A stretch of DNA of 64,000 bases from Lycium barbarum (taxonomy: Eukaryota > Streptophyta > Magnoliopsida > Solanales > Solanaceae): positions 82,262,120 to 82,326,119 of the forward strand of contig NC_083339.1 of NCBI RefSeq assembly GCF_019175385.1, written 5' to 3'. The first letter of the stretch is position 1. Every line of letters starts with the position of its first letter. The notes under the pieces were generated by a model. The model was not told the origin of the DNA and did not search any database. It was given only the letters and a program-made list of their open reading frames with translations. Positions 23,725 to 35,407 of this stretch are shown here, piece after piece. The position numbers and the translations under genes were made by a program.

Positions 23725-24330
23725 TGTTAGACCTCGTAGTTTCGTCCGTTGAGATTCGTTAGGCGTTAGTTGTCCTAATCGCGGAAACGGGAGTTACCTA
23801 AGGATATATGAGATTACATGTTCCCATATTATGGTTATACGGGTTTAAGCCCATAAAATGAGCTATGGAAGGATTTAAGTGCAAACAAATAAAGAAATGG
23901 AGTTTGTGGGAACTTTGGTAAAACTTGGCAAACCTTTCGGACATAATTTTGGTCTAAATTGGTGGGGGAATGTCTCCTAGAATATGAGGAGTTTTGGTAA
24001 GTTTATTTCGTCCAAATTGAAGTTCATCGAGTCTAGTTTCCAATGCAACAAACCGCTCGTCAATGTGACGTCTGAGTAAAAAGTTATGGCCATTCTACGA
24101 CAGACTGTCTGAGCAGAAAAAATTTCTGCGGACCATTTGACGGCCCGCAGGAATTTTGACGCCCCGCAGAAAATTCTGCGGTCCGTCAAATTGACACAGC
24201 CCAGCGTAAAATGGTCACAGTGACCCATATTTGACTGGGCAGTTCTACGGACCATTTTGACGGTCCGTAGGAATTTTGACGGCCCGTCAAAATTGGCGCA
24301 GAATTGCCCGACGGGATTTTAAGTTCCGCT

Positions 24331-24340
24331 TTATATAATT
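24331..24340 (+). promoter_or_regulatory. TATA box of A 5' LTR
   Basis: TTATATAATT immediately follows the GC-rich inverted-repeat cassette; the same block lies near 55306 in the 3' LTR. Confidence 0.65.
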
Positions 24341-25574
24341 TACTCCACTTCATTTGGACATTTCATCTTACCAAATCAGATCCAAAAGCTCTCTAAAAAC
24401 CCTCTCTTCCACTCCCTAAACTAATCCAAGCCAAAATCCAAGAGAGATTAAATATCAATAAGCAAGAATCAAGATACCCATGTGCTAGAGGTCTTGCTAG
24501 GGTTAATAAGCTCCAAGAATTCTTTGGATATTCAAGCAAGGGTTTTTCTTCAAGTGGAGCATTGCTATCCAAAACCCATTCCTACACTATCAAAGGTAAG
24601 TTTTATGGTCAATTCATGTTATTCAGAGTATTGAGGGGTTGAAAAAACTAGATTATAGAAGGAAATGGAAAATGAGTTACAAATATGAGAATAGTGACAT
24701 TTTTGAGTTGTAGCTTAATATGAATCATGATTCTTCGTATGTTACGAGTATAGCTATGTTATAAATGATATCAAGAACACAGGAGAAACATTATATGGGG
24801 ATGAAGGTAATGTTGTATTAGGACCATTTTTATGGATGCCCTTGAAATGGAAGTAGGAAAATTGAATAATGTATGGTTGATGAAGATTATTGAGTATGGA
24901 TATTGTTGTTGACATTTGGGAGTTGATATGTAATATGAGAAAAGTTTTATAAACAAAGGAAATGCTGCCCAATTTTCTCTAGCATTAGTAAGCACGTTCA
25001 TATAATCGATTAGCTAATGTTAATGCGAATTCTCTTGAAGGTAGAAATGTGAGCATTAAAGGAGAACAATCAAGTGATGGAATTGTTATACAAAAGAGGT
25101 ATGTAAGGCTAATCCATTCCTCTTAAGGAATGAAACTTCCTAATTTTCCATGATCTTCCTATATAATGGAAATTATGAGTCCATGACCATACAGAGCTAC
25201 TTACGCACATGATAAAGAAAGGAGATACGATACGAGTATGTTAATGATGATGATGAATTTAAGTATGAAGAATCCTAGAGTAATATAAAATGTCCATGAA
25301 GCTAATGATCCTAAGTATAGTTCCATTGATGATTTCCCTTGTGTACACTCACCTTAAAATGCTAGTCCCTCTAAGGTGAGGTATGACAATTATGATCACT
25401 CCATAACGTAGTCGGGGGTCCACGACCTTATGTCACCCCGACATAGCCATAGTTGCCTTCAAGCTCTAATGTATGTTTTGATGATAAATGTATAATGATG
25501 CTAAGTTATGATATGATCATGATATGCCTATGAGATATGTAATAACGAAACTTTTATGTTGACAATATAACGAT

Positions 25575-25790
25575 ATGATTCCACCGTGCCTAGTTGGCTG
25601 GACATGTCACCGCGAAGGCGAGCTGCTTATGGTTCCACTGTGCCTAGTTGGACGGACATGTCACCGCTAAGGCGGGTTGCTTATGATTCCACCGTGCCCA
25701 AAAGGCCGGACATGTCACCGCTAAGGCAGGCTGCTTATGATTCCACCGCGCCTAGAAGGCCGGACATGATCACCACTAGTGGGCGACATA
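25575..25790 (+). repeat. 54-bp tandem repeat, four units, in A 5' LTR
   Basis: Each unit carries a version of CACCGTGCCTAGTTGGCC followed by GGACATGTCACCGCTAAGGC. Because 54 is divisible by three, the repeat stays open as an 18-residue reading frame, which is not evidence of coding. The 3' LTR has six units. Confidence 0.85.
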
Positions 25791-26404
25791 TGATGGTTAC
25801 CCGGACGCGGGTTAATGACGATGGTATATATATGATATGGTAATGTATGTGCTATGACGGTATACGTACTACGAATATATATATGAAATGCAACCACTCT
25901 TATAAGTCAAGCAGGTTATATCTTCATCTTATGTCTTATGATTTCTCTGTTGTATTCATTTCATTCATACCTTACATACTCAGTACAATGTTCGTACTGA
26001 CGTCCGTTTTCTTTGGACGCACTGTTCATGCCCACAGGTAGACGGGGAGGTGATCCAGACTCGCAGGAGCTATTAGCTGACTTGAGGGCACTCTATTGTT
26101 CCGGAAGTGCCATTGACTTATTCTTTTGTGTATGTCTAGCATTCTAGTAGAGGCTCATAGATACGCATGTGTGGGTAGTATGTTCTCACAATGTTACTAT
26201 AGTATATATATAATTAATTTGATAGCCGAAGGGCTTATGTACATTAAGTAATTATGCTTCCAAATGAAGAATGGTTTCTTTCTATGATTTAAGTATAAAA
26301 TTAATTAATGTACGCTTTATGAGTATGATGAGTAATAGAATGAGTGGTACTCGGTGGTTATCCCCGGGTACCCGTCATGGCCCCTAGTCGGGTTGTGACA
26401 AAAG

Positions 26405-26416
26405 TGGTATCTGAGC
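26405..26416 (+). other. Primer-binding site of element A
   Basis: TGGTATCTGAGC matches the initiator tRNA-Met complement with one change (A to T) and starts 4 nt after the LTR. Confidence 0.85.
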
Positions 26417-26463
26417 AGTTCAGTCCTAGGAAGTGTCTACGAGCCGTGTCTAATAGAGTCTTT

Positions 26464-26494
26464 TTTATGGTGTGTTGCGCGCCACACTAATAAA
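26464..26494 (+). ncRNA. Leader hairpin of A, candidate RNA dimerisation site
   Basis: The arms TTTATGGTGTG and CACACTAATAAA pair with one G-U and one bulged A. The loop TTGCGCGC ends in the self-complementary hexamer GCGCGC. It starts 48 nt after the primer-binding site, and the conserved block AGATCGTGCGATAGAGC follows at 26543-26559. Confidence 0.7.
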
Positions 26495-26613
26495 TAGGAG
26501 GCTACAGGGCATTTAGGAAAAATGACCATCTTTTATCTTAAGAGATCGTGCGATAGAGCTGTATTATAAGATTATCCCCTCCCTAATTGTGCGTTATCAT
26601 TTTAGCAAAGCTG

Positions 26614-27531
26614 ATGAAAGGAAAAGCTACGGTAGCCCAGAAGGGCAAGATAGTGGTTGAAGAAGAGCTTGAACGGGAGTCGTCTATGAATATGGAGGAG
26701 AGCGAACCCCAGAATAAGGCCCTACCTCGGTTTTCCCATACTTCGCCCACTTTAGAGGATCAAAGGGGAGCCTTAACTTTAGCTCCAGCACCCCTAGTTC
26801 CTCCCCCAGATCCCTCGGGCCAAGAGATGAGATAGGCCATTCTTCTATTGACTCAATTAGTAGCCGCTCAAGCTCAGCGGCAGGATGTGGGCCACGGTAA
26901 CAGGGGTTGGAGAAAGAGAGCTAGTTCTTCAGGGTTTGATCGTGAGTTTAGGGGTGCTCCGGGGCAACAATTCTCTAGGCCCTCAGTTCGTTCAACAAGT
27001 AATGCCCCTCCACAGTTTCCCAGACCCAGGTTTGATAGATCTACTTATTCTAGGCCACCCCAGAGTCTCAGAGTTTCCAGTTCTCGGATTTGGAGTGGTT
27101 CTAGTCAGACGAGATCACCGGTACCAGGATGTACTCAGTGTTCTAGGTTACATTAGGGACCGTACCGCTTGGGCTCGTATGTTTGTTATGCCTGTGCTCG
27201 GCCAGGCCATTTCAAACGCGACTGCCCATTGCTACATGGTAAAGATAAAGTTCGGACGATGGGAGTGGTAGCTGGCTCTTCATCATCGGTACACGCTCAA
27301 AGGCAAAGGCCACGGATGTTAGTAGACGGTGATAGAGACCGAAGAGAAATGCCCAGTCCAAGTGGATCCCAGCATCATATCCATGCGTTAGCTGAGCGAC
27401 AGGATCTTGAGTCTTCCCCCGATATTGTCCTAGGTATATTGCTAGTATCCTCTTATGATATGTATGCATACATTGATTTGGACCCTATGCTGTCATGTAT
27501 CACTCCCGATGTGATGATTGTGTTGAGGTGA
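26614..27531 (+). pseudogene. gag relic of element A with the capsid core deleted
   Basis: The likely start is the ATG at 26614, aligned with the MPPKK start of the B gag (here MKGKATVAQKGK). One frame runs to 27531, broken by TAG codons at 26833 and 27154. N-terminal Glu/Pro-rich sequence leads to LLTQLVAAQAQ and then jumps straight to RASSSGFDREF, so the whole retrotransposon-gag domain of about 230 residues is missing. The nucleocapsid knuckle CYACARPGHFKRDC (C-X2-C-X4-H-X4-C) is intact. The frame then enters a damaged protease start (AYIDLDPMLS where B has ALIDPGSTLS). The product could bind nucleic acid but not assemble. Confidence 0.75.
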
Positions 27532-29932
27532 AATATCTGAGCCAATCCAACAATTTGAGATGACTATATTTGTTAGTGACCTAGTGATAGTCAAAATCGT
27601 GATTTAAGAGTAAGTTGATTGACAGTGAGTGAACTGTAATATGTGTATGTATATATGTTGAAATTCTAGACCGAGAGTGCAGGCACAACTTATGAGACAA
27701 GCTCTATTATTTATATCCTTTAATGGTAAGTGATCTTGTGTTGCTGAGTTGCATATTATGTGTGGCTCGATATATGTCCTATTGAGGCATCGAACGTGTT
27801 TTCTGGACTATGTGCAGGTTTGGGTTTGTTATGCTTACAAGAGAAACTCCGCCGAAATTTTCCTAGAATCTAAAGGAGATAAGATATAAGCTTTTAAAAT
27901 GTCCTAACGGGAAAAGATGTTGTGCCAAAAAGTAATGGCAGGACGATATTAAGTTAGGAGTATCGTCAACAACTACAAGAGATGAGTTAAATACTATTGA
28001 ATTGATAGTAATGGCAATTATAAGACTGATATTGATACGGTAAAGATAAATACTAGAGTAAATTAGGGAGACTGGTAGTGCTAAAACACGACATAGGAGA
28101 GGAAGGGTAACTCTAATAGAGTGCGATACTGGAGTATTGATTGGATGGATAAGCACGAGTAAGATATGATTAGTTTATTAGCAAAATAAAGTAACAGCAT
28201 GACTAAGGCAGGGGTATGAAATACGAAGGGGTATAACGAATGTGAAACCATTGGTAAAACAACTTATATGGTAAGTGTAATAGGGCTGATTAGAAAGAGT
28301 AACAGGTTGAGTATGCTTACTTCGCAAGGTTTATTCTATTTTACGAGTAGGCTTGCGAACGAGGTAAAGAAGTGGCACTCTATAGCGTTGATTATGATCA
28401 AGATATAATGAGAGCGTGGCAAGAATTGCAATACAATGTAAGTAAAGTATAGTGAGGAAACGACTAAAGATGTGACATGTTCTATATGAATAAAGAATGA
28501 ATGCAAGTGTGAAACCAACAAGTGAGCCATGGGGCAGTAGATGAGAAAGCTTATAAGACCTTGTTAAGGGAAAGTCCAACATAGAGGTTCCTCAATGACA
28601 GAAATGATAGCAAGCAATGACAAAAAGCGAAGACAACTTGAAAAAGAAATTAGGGAAGAGTGATATGGCAAAGTAGTAACAGTTGGTGATTTGTATAATC
28701 GAGATCACGAGTGATATCTTTGGCTAAATGTAAAAGACCAAGACTATGGAAAGGTGAATAACGAAATAGAACAATTGTTAGGAGAAGGATTAACATAATA
28801 AGGATGAGAGGGGATGATAAGAGTGAACAGAATAAGTTTTGGAAGCGAAGAACGAATTGTATAGAGGAAATATATTCTAAAGGACAAAGCGGTACTGAGT
28901 TAAGAATAGGATTCCTTGTGCGAAGAATAAAGGATTGATTATAAAAAGGGAGGTAATAAGATAAATTGAGGAGGAAAGAATGTAATGGAATAAGTGCGGG
29001 CATAGAAAGAAAAGGAAATATACGAAGTGTGCGTGCTTAAGAAGTAGTCGTATTATGAGAAAAGGAAGATGCATCTCCTACGAATATCCTATACCAAGTT
29101 AGAACGAGTAAAGTATATGACGTAATGAGTTGAGAGAAAAAATTGTGGCCATGAATTACCAGTTTACCGTACGATGATAAAGCGATAGAGCAAAGCTATC
29201 ATAAACGACAAATACAATATGATTATGATTGTTTTTGAAATGAATGTTGAGTGAGAAACAAGAGTAAAAGAGTATGAGGCATAAGGGGTATTAGTTGCGC
29301 ATGTAACTTAGGCCCTGGAAAACAAAGATGACGTTACAAGTGAATTTTGAGCATCGAAGAAGAGAGCAAGTGACATTGCATGTATGGTATGGATAACTAA
29401 GCATACTACTATTGTGAGCATCCCTATGGGAGCAAATAACTTGGGTAATATTGTAAAGGATAGCGATGCTATACTGGAATAGAGGCGAGGGAATTGACAG
29501 TAGAGTCGATTGTTAATGATATTGCGAGTTATAAGTGACAAATAAGAAGAGACATCAAGTTTTCTATAATAAAATATAAGATGTGATAATCAGAGGACTA
29601 ATAAAGGAGAGAAAAGAGTATGACGGGATAAGTTACATCAGATAGACAAAAGAGTTTTGGTATACGTGAGATACGAAAAATAGAACTGAGCAAACGAAGG
29701 GAAGTTTACGAATAAATTTAGATGTTCGTACACGAATCACACAAGAACGGTTATGTAACCTGTAAGTATTTACATATTGAGAATGAAACCAATGGCGTAC
29801 GTAGAAAGAGGAGTAGGGGGTAAACAAGAATAGTGTATTTGTGATACTCCGGGTCTGTTGAGGGAGAATATATGGTAAATTAAGTCGAAATGTTGAGTCG
29901 GAATTATCATTGAGGACAAATAGGACAATTAC
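27532..29932 (+). other. Non-coding purine-rich internal DNA of element A
   Basis: No reverse transcriptase, integrase or other domain is readable on either strand; the minus-strand open frames are hydrophobic by-products of A/G-rich plus-strand sequence. Near 27846, GAGAAACTCCGCCGAAATTTT matches a stretch downstream of pol near 54625 of the same element. The end reads CATTGAGGACAAATAG, a possible decayed form of the CATTCGAGGACGAATG motif found before 3' LTRs. That leaves open whether 29933 is a 3' LTR and not the start of a separate insertion. Confidence 0.5.
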
Positions 29933-32391
29933 TGTTATATCCCGTATTTTGCACATTCAGATGTTTCAAGATAATCACGATAAGTTAAGGGCAAGGCTAT
30001 TATTTTCCTTTCGATTTTATTTTATTACACAAGTTGTTTATTAATGGTATGGAAATATTGAGAAAGGCTAGGGGTAAAAAGGGAAAAATTTCAAAAAGGT
30101 TCATGACAATAGCCACCATGGCCGTGTGGCTCAAGTGGGACCCACCCATGTCTTGGCCAATTAACTCAAGCCTTAAGTGGGGGCATGTGTCCACCTTATA
30201 TTTGTGAGAGCTATATATATATATATATATATAGATAGAGATGACCAAAGCAAGACATTAACACTAATCATCTTTCACAAATTCAAGAAACTTCAAGAAA
30301 GAGGGAGGAGCCATATTCGGCCATGGCTAGCCGAATTTGAGGCCATAGAAATTGATCAAGAAAAATAATTTTCTTCTAGTATTCCAACCAATTGGAAGGC
30401 CCTTATTAACGTGGAGTATTTGTTGGAGCAAGCAAAGCATTCATTTGTGCAATTACCAACCCTAGCCAAGTTGAGAAGTGAAAGGGTAAAGGTAAGATTT
30501 AATCTCCTTTTCTATGTGTTAGGGATGATTTGTGAGTGTTTTAGTATGTAGAAATTTATGAAATTCATGAAATATGTGTCTGTTGGTTGTGGCCGAATAG
30601 GGGCTATGTTGGTAAGGTGTGATAAATTGATTTTATTTAGTATTTTGATTGTTGTTGTTGTGGATTCCATGATAAAAATGAAGGTTTGATGGCTTGAAAT
30701 GAAGTTGTAATCGTTGTGGAATTGTTGAAGAAGTTGATGTGACACTAGCATGGTTTCTTATATTTGTATGAATGATGTTGTTAATGTGTGGTTGTTGGTG
30801 TAATTCATGAGCTTGGAAGCGAGGGATGTGTTGTTGTTGTTCTTATTGAGTTTGGAAGATTGTAAGTTGGGTTGTTGTGGTTAATTGGAATGTAAATGAA
30901 ATGCCGTTGAATTATGTAGAAAGGGTTGCTAATGTTAGAATGCATTTTGAATTAATTGTTGAAGTTGTTAATGTGGTTGATTGGTATTGTTGTTGATGAT
31001 TTGGCCGAGTTGAATTCTCGGGGTTGGTTGAATTTATAGGGGAGATGCTGCCCAAATTTCTGTAGGTGGATTGCTAGCTTAAAACCGGATTCCTAAATAC
31101 CTATAGCTAATGTTTAATATCTTTTGACGTTGTTGTAGATCTTGGAAAAGCCGAGACTTAAGTTCGGATTAACCTAGGAAGCGGACAAGGTATGTAAGGC
31201 TTACCCTTTCTTTCTTTTGGCATGTCCTAGAGCCAAGTAAGGTATGACACGCATCTTGGGGTAACTCTATTCTTTAATTCCGAGCTTGTTTACGATTCTT
31301 ATTCACTTCTTGACATGAGCATACTTGGTATAGTCGAGTCTATTGTTTGATTGACTAACGAGCAAAGCATAAAGAGTCCCTGTTCCTAAAAGGGTTCTAT
31401 AAGGATTAATGTCCCTAACTTTCATAGGCAGTCTCGGATTGCTCGGAAACGTTCATAGAGATTTCTGTAATGAATAACGTCCATAACTTTCTTATGCTAA
31501 CTCGGATTGACTCGAAACGTGTTTATGATCCTTCAAGTGTCGATTATTGTACTTACCAATCGAGTCTTAAAAATTGATTTATATGCATATAGTTTCTCAA
31601 TACTCTGCTCGTGCATGCCTCAATATATCTTTCACTGAGTCCCGGGCCAGGACACGTTCTCGTGCGTACTCCACTGCATTGTTCCCCGAGTCCCTCAATA
31701 GAGGGCCGGGACATGTTATATGTATATACATTCTGGAGTATGATGTGTTATGGCGTTATGATGTGTTATGGCGTTATGATGGGTTACAGAGTTATTCCCT
31801 ATTCTGGAGTATGATGTGTTATGGCGCCAACGGCGGGGTGGCGACCATGTTTTGTTCACCGAGTCCCATAAGGGGCCGGATATGACATATGACATTGACA
31901 TGCATGCTTTGTGTTTTAAAAGTAAGCATTTTGGTATTCTGGATAATGTACTTACTTTTATATTTCTTGTTCCGATTATGGCTCTGTTTACTATACTTCA
32001 TGCTTTACATACTCAGTACATATTCCGTACTGACCCCCGCTCTTCGGGGGCTGCGTTTCATGCCACGCAGGTGTATACAGATGAGTAGAGGGCATTGCTA
32101 GGAGATGTACCAGCGGGATTGGCGAGCTCCATTCCCTTCCGGAGTGTTGCCGAGTCAGAGTATTCATGTTATGGTATCTTGATTGATGTTAGAGACTTTG
32201 CTGACAGAGTCATGTGTATAGGATGTCAGTCTTGTAAGCGGCTCTGCAAGCCGACGTATCATTATGCTTTATGTTACAAATTCCATATGATTACAGATTT
32301 TACTTGACTTGAGAATGACGAAAAGAATGGTTTTGACAAATTTCTGTTATGCATTTCATTTCGTAACTTAAGAGTCCAGTGAGGTTATGAA
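29933..32391 (+). mobile_element. Element C 5' LTR, first part, split by element B
   Basis: It starts TGTTATATCCCGTATTTTGC. Landmarks are a TATA-rich promoter (30212-30232), GGGGAGATGCTGCCCAAATT (31040), tandem units containing GATGTGTTATGGCG (31740-31830) and R-region stem-loops (32013-32070). It is cut at 32391 by element B, whose ATGAA duplication is shared, and continues at 52937. The joined LTR is about 2.54 kb and is followed by a primer-binding site, so it acts as a 5' LTR. Confidence 0.8.
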
Positions 32392-35313
32392 TGTTATGTC
32401 CCGTGTTTTCGTATAATTGGAAATCGTGAAATAATTACGACTTGTGGATAATAAGGACATATTTTGATTTTAGTGAATATGACTATGTTGGTTACGGAAT
32501 TATTAATGTTAAAACCTCGGGGAAGGCCGAGAATAAATTTGGAATTTCGGAAATTAGTTTCGGGAATTACAAAACGGGACTTTTGTGAATTGGGCCAAGA
32601 ATTAGAATACAAAAATTGAAGCCCAAGAATTTTGAAGGGTGGCCGGCCTTAGCCAAGCCCAAACCCACCACTTTAATGTCATGTGCTATGCACATGACTA
32701 CTAATGGATATATATCACTATGCCACACTTAGTATTTTTCAAGAAAATAGATCAAATTCAAGAACACCACAAAAAGGAGCTCTCGGCCGTGAGCTAGAAA
32801 GGAGGAGAGAAAAAATTATTTCAAGCTTGTTGTTGATCCAAAAATCTGAATTTTTACATAATTGGGAAGTACTCAAGGCCCTCTTCAACGGGGTATAATT
32901 AGTTTGGCGCAAGAACGACGTTTGCGACAAGTCGGGGTTTCAAGGAAAGGTAAGAATTTTGCCCCTTTTATGTTATAGAATTGATGTGAATATGTTAAGG
33001 ATTGGAAGTAGATGGAGATCCCGTAATTTTGATATAAATAGAAAGTCGTGGGTGTGTGTGTATAGTGTGTATTGGCCGTGAGCCATAGAGAGGAAAATTG
33101 ATGTGAATTGATCTTGGTTAGGTTGGTATAATGTGTTGTTGTGAACCTTATGTCGTAAATGATTAATTGATGAATTGAATTGGCGTTGAAAAGTGATTTT
33201 TGGATATTATCGGAAAGTGTATACCTTCGGTATCATTATGTATATCATTGTATATTTAAGGTGCTAGAGACTTTAGACATGAATCTATAATGATGTTAAT
33301 GAATTCGGAATGAAACGACGTTAGTTAGAATGTTCGTCGTGAATTTTGATGTTTTGAAGGATTATGGAAAATAATGGATTTTTGGTGCAATTTCGTGTAT
33401 GGCTTGAATTGTAGTTGGGATGTGATTGTATAAGTTTGAATGTGGAAATGAATGCAATGATGTAGATGTAGAATTGGAGTTTTGAAAGTTTGAATGAAAG
33501 TTGCCAACTTAGATAACAAAGTAGAATTTTGAAGCTAGAATGTTTTGATTGTTGTTTGTTGACGTGTGGGCTGTTGTGATTGATGTATTTTGAGCCGAGC
33601 TAAGCCTCGGGGATGTTAGACTTATAGGGGAAATGCTGCCGAAATTTCGGTAGGCAAAAATTGGAGTTAAAGGCATTTTTAAGCCTAAGAATCTCAATTG
33701 GTAACTTTGACCATTTGCAGATTTTTGACGAAACGGGACTGGACTTTCGGGAGAGCTTACGACGTCTGTGAGGTATGTAAAGCTTCCCACTCCTTCATTT
33801 GGCATATCTTAGTGTGTTAGACGAGTATGAGAACTTCCGGAGCATTTCTGCTCCTCGAAACCCGATCCACAGAAAAGTTACTATTCATTCAATTCGATTG
33901 AAGCCTAAAGGCTCTATTTTGGCTAGAATGCCACCAATCGTCCGAAACCTATCGAAATGTGATCGGGTCACCTGGTAATGATTATGTATGACCCTTTCGG
34001 CCTGTTAATGTTCGTGAATTATGTTTGCCACCTCAATTCGACTCGAGGTGGGCCCGCTAACCCCGAGACGCCCTATTTATCCTATCGGGCTCTCCTTTGG
34101 AATAAGATTTGATATGAACCCTTTGATTTTGAAACGTTCTGCTATGGGCTATGTTTTGAATATTATGATACGCAAAGTTACGTTTTGAGCCATACGTAAT
34201 ATTTTGGAAACGTTTCGTGAAATGAAACTTTGTATCGACTAGGTATTCGATTATTTTGTACTATGAAATGACTTATGAGACTACTAAGTTTTGAAAGGCT
34301 ATTTTGAAATATGGATTGCATTTGTTTGCTCACGACTCCGCTCGTGCCTTATGATGACTTCGTTCACCGGTTCCCGGGCCGGTTTTGATTCGTGCGCCTT
34401 ATGATAATTCAGCCGTATGCTGTGTTACGGTTCCCGAGGCTTCGCCATAGGGCCGGGTTCCGTTTGGAGTTATGCTGTGATATGGCACGTGATGCGATAC
34501 GCTCACCTATGACTATGTTTGTGTTCGGGGATGTACGGAGATTTGAAACCTTCTGGTGTTATGCTGTGTGTGGCGCCAGCGTCGGAGTGGCGACCACGTT
34601 CCTAAGCGTTTGCATGATTCATTGCATTATGTATACGTATATGATTTCGATATAGATTTTGATCTACCCATTTGTACTCCACTTTGACATTTGATTTGCT
34701 TTCGGTTTTGATCCATATTTCTGTACTCCGTGCTTTACATACGCAGTACATATTTCGTACTGACCCCCTTTCTTCGGGGGCTGCGTTTTATGCCCGCAGG
34801 TGCAGATATCGGTGATCCTCCGCAGTAGGCTTCACTTCTTGCTATTCCGGAGTACTCCTATTTGATCCGGAGTCCACTTTTGGTACAGACTCTTTTTGCT
34901 TTGTATATATTCGGTATATTTGACTATTTGGGTACGGCGGGGCCCTGTCTCGCCATATGTCTTTGTTTTGAGTTCGTAGAGGCCTGTAGTCATATATGTG
35001 GGGCGAGGGTCCTATGTATGTTTGTCTGATTCCGTTTTCTGGTCTTAAGGCGGTCTGTTTGTTATGCTGGCCCCAAATGGCCCTTATGCTTATATTTGCA
35101 CTTTGGACCGGCGATGTCCATTCCGCCGCTCAGTTTGTATTTGATATGATAATTTGATTTGGCACGACCGCTTAAGACATATTTGATATCAATTATGTTC
35201 GATATGATTTCGAAAAATTATGAAAAAACGTTTGGATTTGAGAATGAATGTATGATTCGGTCTGGGTACCCAGGTAGGGTGCCAGTCGCGGCCCACGGGG
35301 CTGGGTCGTGACA
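32392..35313 (+). repeat. 5' LTR of element B (2,922 bp)
   Basis: It starts TGTTATGTCCCGTG and ends GGGTCGTGACA. Promoter landmarks are GGCCGGCC (32641), the inverted repeat GTCATGTGC/GCACATGAC (32680-32700) and a TATA tract GGATATATATC just after it. Further on are GCTGCCGAAATTTCGGTAG (33635) and the R-region stem-loops (34743-34800), where the second stem is CCCCC/GGGGG. Confidence 0.95.
32680..32715 (+). promoter_or_regulatory. E-box palindrome plus TATA promoter of LTR B
   Basis: GTCATGTGC and GCACATGAC form an inverted repeat around TAT, giving two facing CANNTG E-boxes (CATGTG and CACATG). The TATA tract follows within about 10 bp. Element E has the same arrangement on the other strand (39843-39863), and LTR P a variant. 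Binding by bHLH-type factors is inference. Confidence 0.6.
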
Positions 35314-35317
35314 AAAG

Positions 35318-35329
35318 TGGTATCAGAGC
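35318..35329 (+). other. Primer-binding site of element B
   Basis: TGGTATCAGAGC is a perfect complement of the 3' end of plant initiator tRNA-Met, 4 nt after the LTR. Confidence 0.95.
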
Positions 35330-35373
35330 GGTTTGTCCTCGGAATGTCTACAGGCCGTGTCTCGTAGAGTCTT

Positions 35374-35407
35374 GTTTATCGATGTGTTGTGCACCACATC
35401 CATAAAC
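35374..35407 (+). ncRNA. Leader hairpin of B, candidate RNA dimerisation site
   Basis: The arms GTTTATCGATGTG and CACATCCATAAAC pair over 12 of 13 positions (one C-C mismatch). The loop TTGTGCAC ends in the palindrome GTGCAC. It lies 45 nt after the primer-binding site and before gag. Hairpins at the same place in A, C, D and E differ in sequence but keep both the stem and a self-complementary hexamer in the loop. Confidence 0.75.

Larger units (their letters stand above)
23725..26400 (+). repeat. 5' LTR of element A (2,676 bp)
   Basis: It starts TGTTAGACCTCGTAGTTTCG and ends GGGTTGTGACA. Features in order are a GC-rich cassette of repeated GACGGCCCGCAG/GACGGTCCG-type inverted repeats (24103-24300), a TATA box (TTATATAATT, 24331), the motif AAATGCTGCCCAATTTT (24960), a 54-bp tandem repeat (25575-25790) and R-region stem-loops (25971-26038). 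The partner LTR begins at 54702, so this LTR opens the largest nest of the window. Confidence 0.88.

Noticed and set aside
28331..29074. Several minus-strand hydrophobic open frames that could suggest membrane proteins
   Set aside because: They are by-products of A/G-rich plus-strand sequence, overlap in different frames and show no domain or start context.
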